Below, piece after piece: positions 55,343 to 55,463 of a DNA stretch of 55,463 bases. Position numbers and translations under genes: made by a program. Where the stretch lies: assembly GCA_018693105.1 (NCBI GenBank), contig JABHLN010000008.1, positions 1 to 55,463 of the forward strand, read 5' to 3'. Below the pieces are notes generated by a model. The model saw nothing but the letters and a program-made list of their open reading frames with translations, was not told where the DNA came from and did no database searches. Numbering within the stretch: position 1 is the stretch's first letter; each line of letters opens with the position of its first letter. The stretch is from Desulfobacterales bacterium. GTDB taxonomy: Bacteria > Desulfobacterota > Desulfobacteria > Desulfobacterales > SURF-7.

Positions 55343-55463
55343 GGAAGTATAACCGATGGCTAAGTAAAAATCTTCATATACAAGGCATAGCGTTTGGCCA
55401 GACGTGAAGGCATACATGTAGTATGTCGAACGTCTGGCCAAATGCTATAACGCAGAGATCGGA
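55343..55463 (+). repeat. type A modular palindrome (copy R14), cut by window edge
   Basis: Begins with the alternative terminus (TTATTTGGAAGTATAA around 55337-55352), has the perfect middle stem TTTGGCCAGACG/CGTCTGGCCAAA and inner hairpin GGCATAC/GTATGTC, and continues to the window end at CTATAACGCAGAG. Confidence 0.85.

Overview
The window looks like a chromosomal segment of an AT-rich anaerobic bacterium of the Desulfobacterota type, probably a relative of the Desulfobacteraceae. This is inferred from gene content: a MoeA-periplasmic-binding fusion beside a second MoeA, an NDP-forming acyl-CoA synthetase, DUF362 and ferredoxin-nitroreductase redox proteins, a PAS-rich hybrid kinase whose N-terminus reads [18 protein letters not shown], and heptose (LPS) genes that indicate a Gram-negative envelope. 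No 16S rRNA or other taxonomic marker is present, so the placement is tentative.

Layout. Positions 1-11.2 kb hold the start of ygiQ (cut by the window edge), a methyltransferase, an archease-rtcB RNA-repair pair, two molybdenum-cofactor MoeA genes, a long aldo/keto reductase and an NDP-forming acyl-CoA synthetase. 11.3-23.1 kb is a looser region: a 66-aa protein with its own promoter and terminator, a U32 protein, small orphan proteins, a hybrid histidine kinase, a lone receiver protein, an IS200 element that truncates a ferredoxin gene, a nitronate-monooxygenase-like enzyme and a kinase/regulator pair. 23.3-29.7 kb has htpG, an ABM-domain protein, a secreted discoidin-domain protein between long non-coding stretches, a ferredoxin-nitroreductase, and tRNA-Asp and tRNA-Val. 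30-36.4 kb is the minus-strand proteostasis cluster tRNA-Leu, tig, clpP, clpX, lon. 36.4-41.7 kb has a cell-wall amidase, tRNA-Pro, a DUF362 protein and small cysteine-rich or membrane proteins. 41.9-51.2 kb is a minus-strand housekeeping block (rng, a LysM-like protein, yajC, secDF, dprA, topA). 52.0-55.1 kb is the plus-strand operon hldD-gmhA-hldE for ADP-heptose.

The most striking feature is a family of about 150-bp modular palindromes scattered through the window (at least fourteen full, partial or degenerate copies). Type A and type B share the outer arms (TGATGAACTCGTAAAAAGT at one end, ACTTTTTACGACGCCATCA at the other) and an inner hairpin, but have different cores. In type A the middle stem changes sequence from copy to copy while both sides stay complementary, so the fold rather than the sequence appears to be kept. 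Many copies sit directly at gene 3' ends, and several supply the host gene's stop codon. I do not recognise this family; it is the best candidate here for something undescribed.

A second regulatory observation is a shared promoter/leader module on the minus strand upstream of a small membrane protein and a lone receiver protein, with a weaker third copy upstream of the hybrid kinase. Gene calls rest on reading translated sequence and family motifs. Promoters and terminators are pattern calls. No database search was run.
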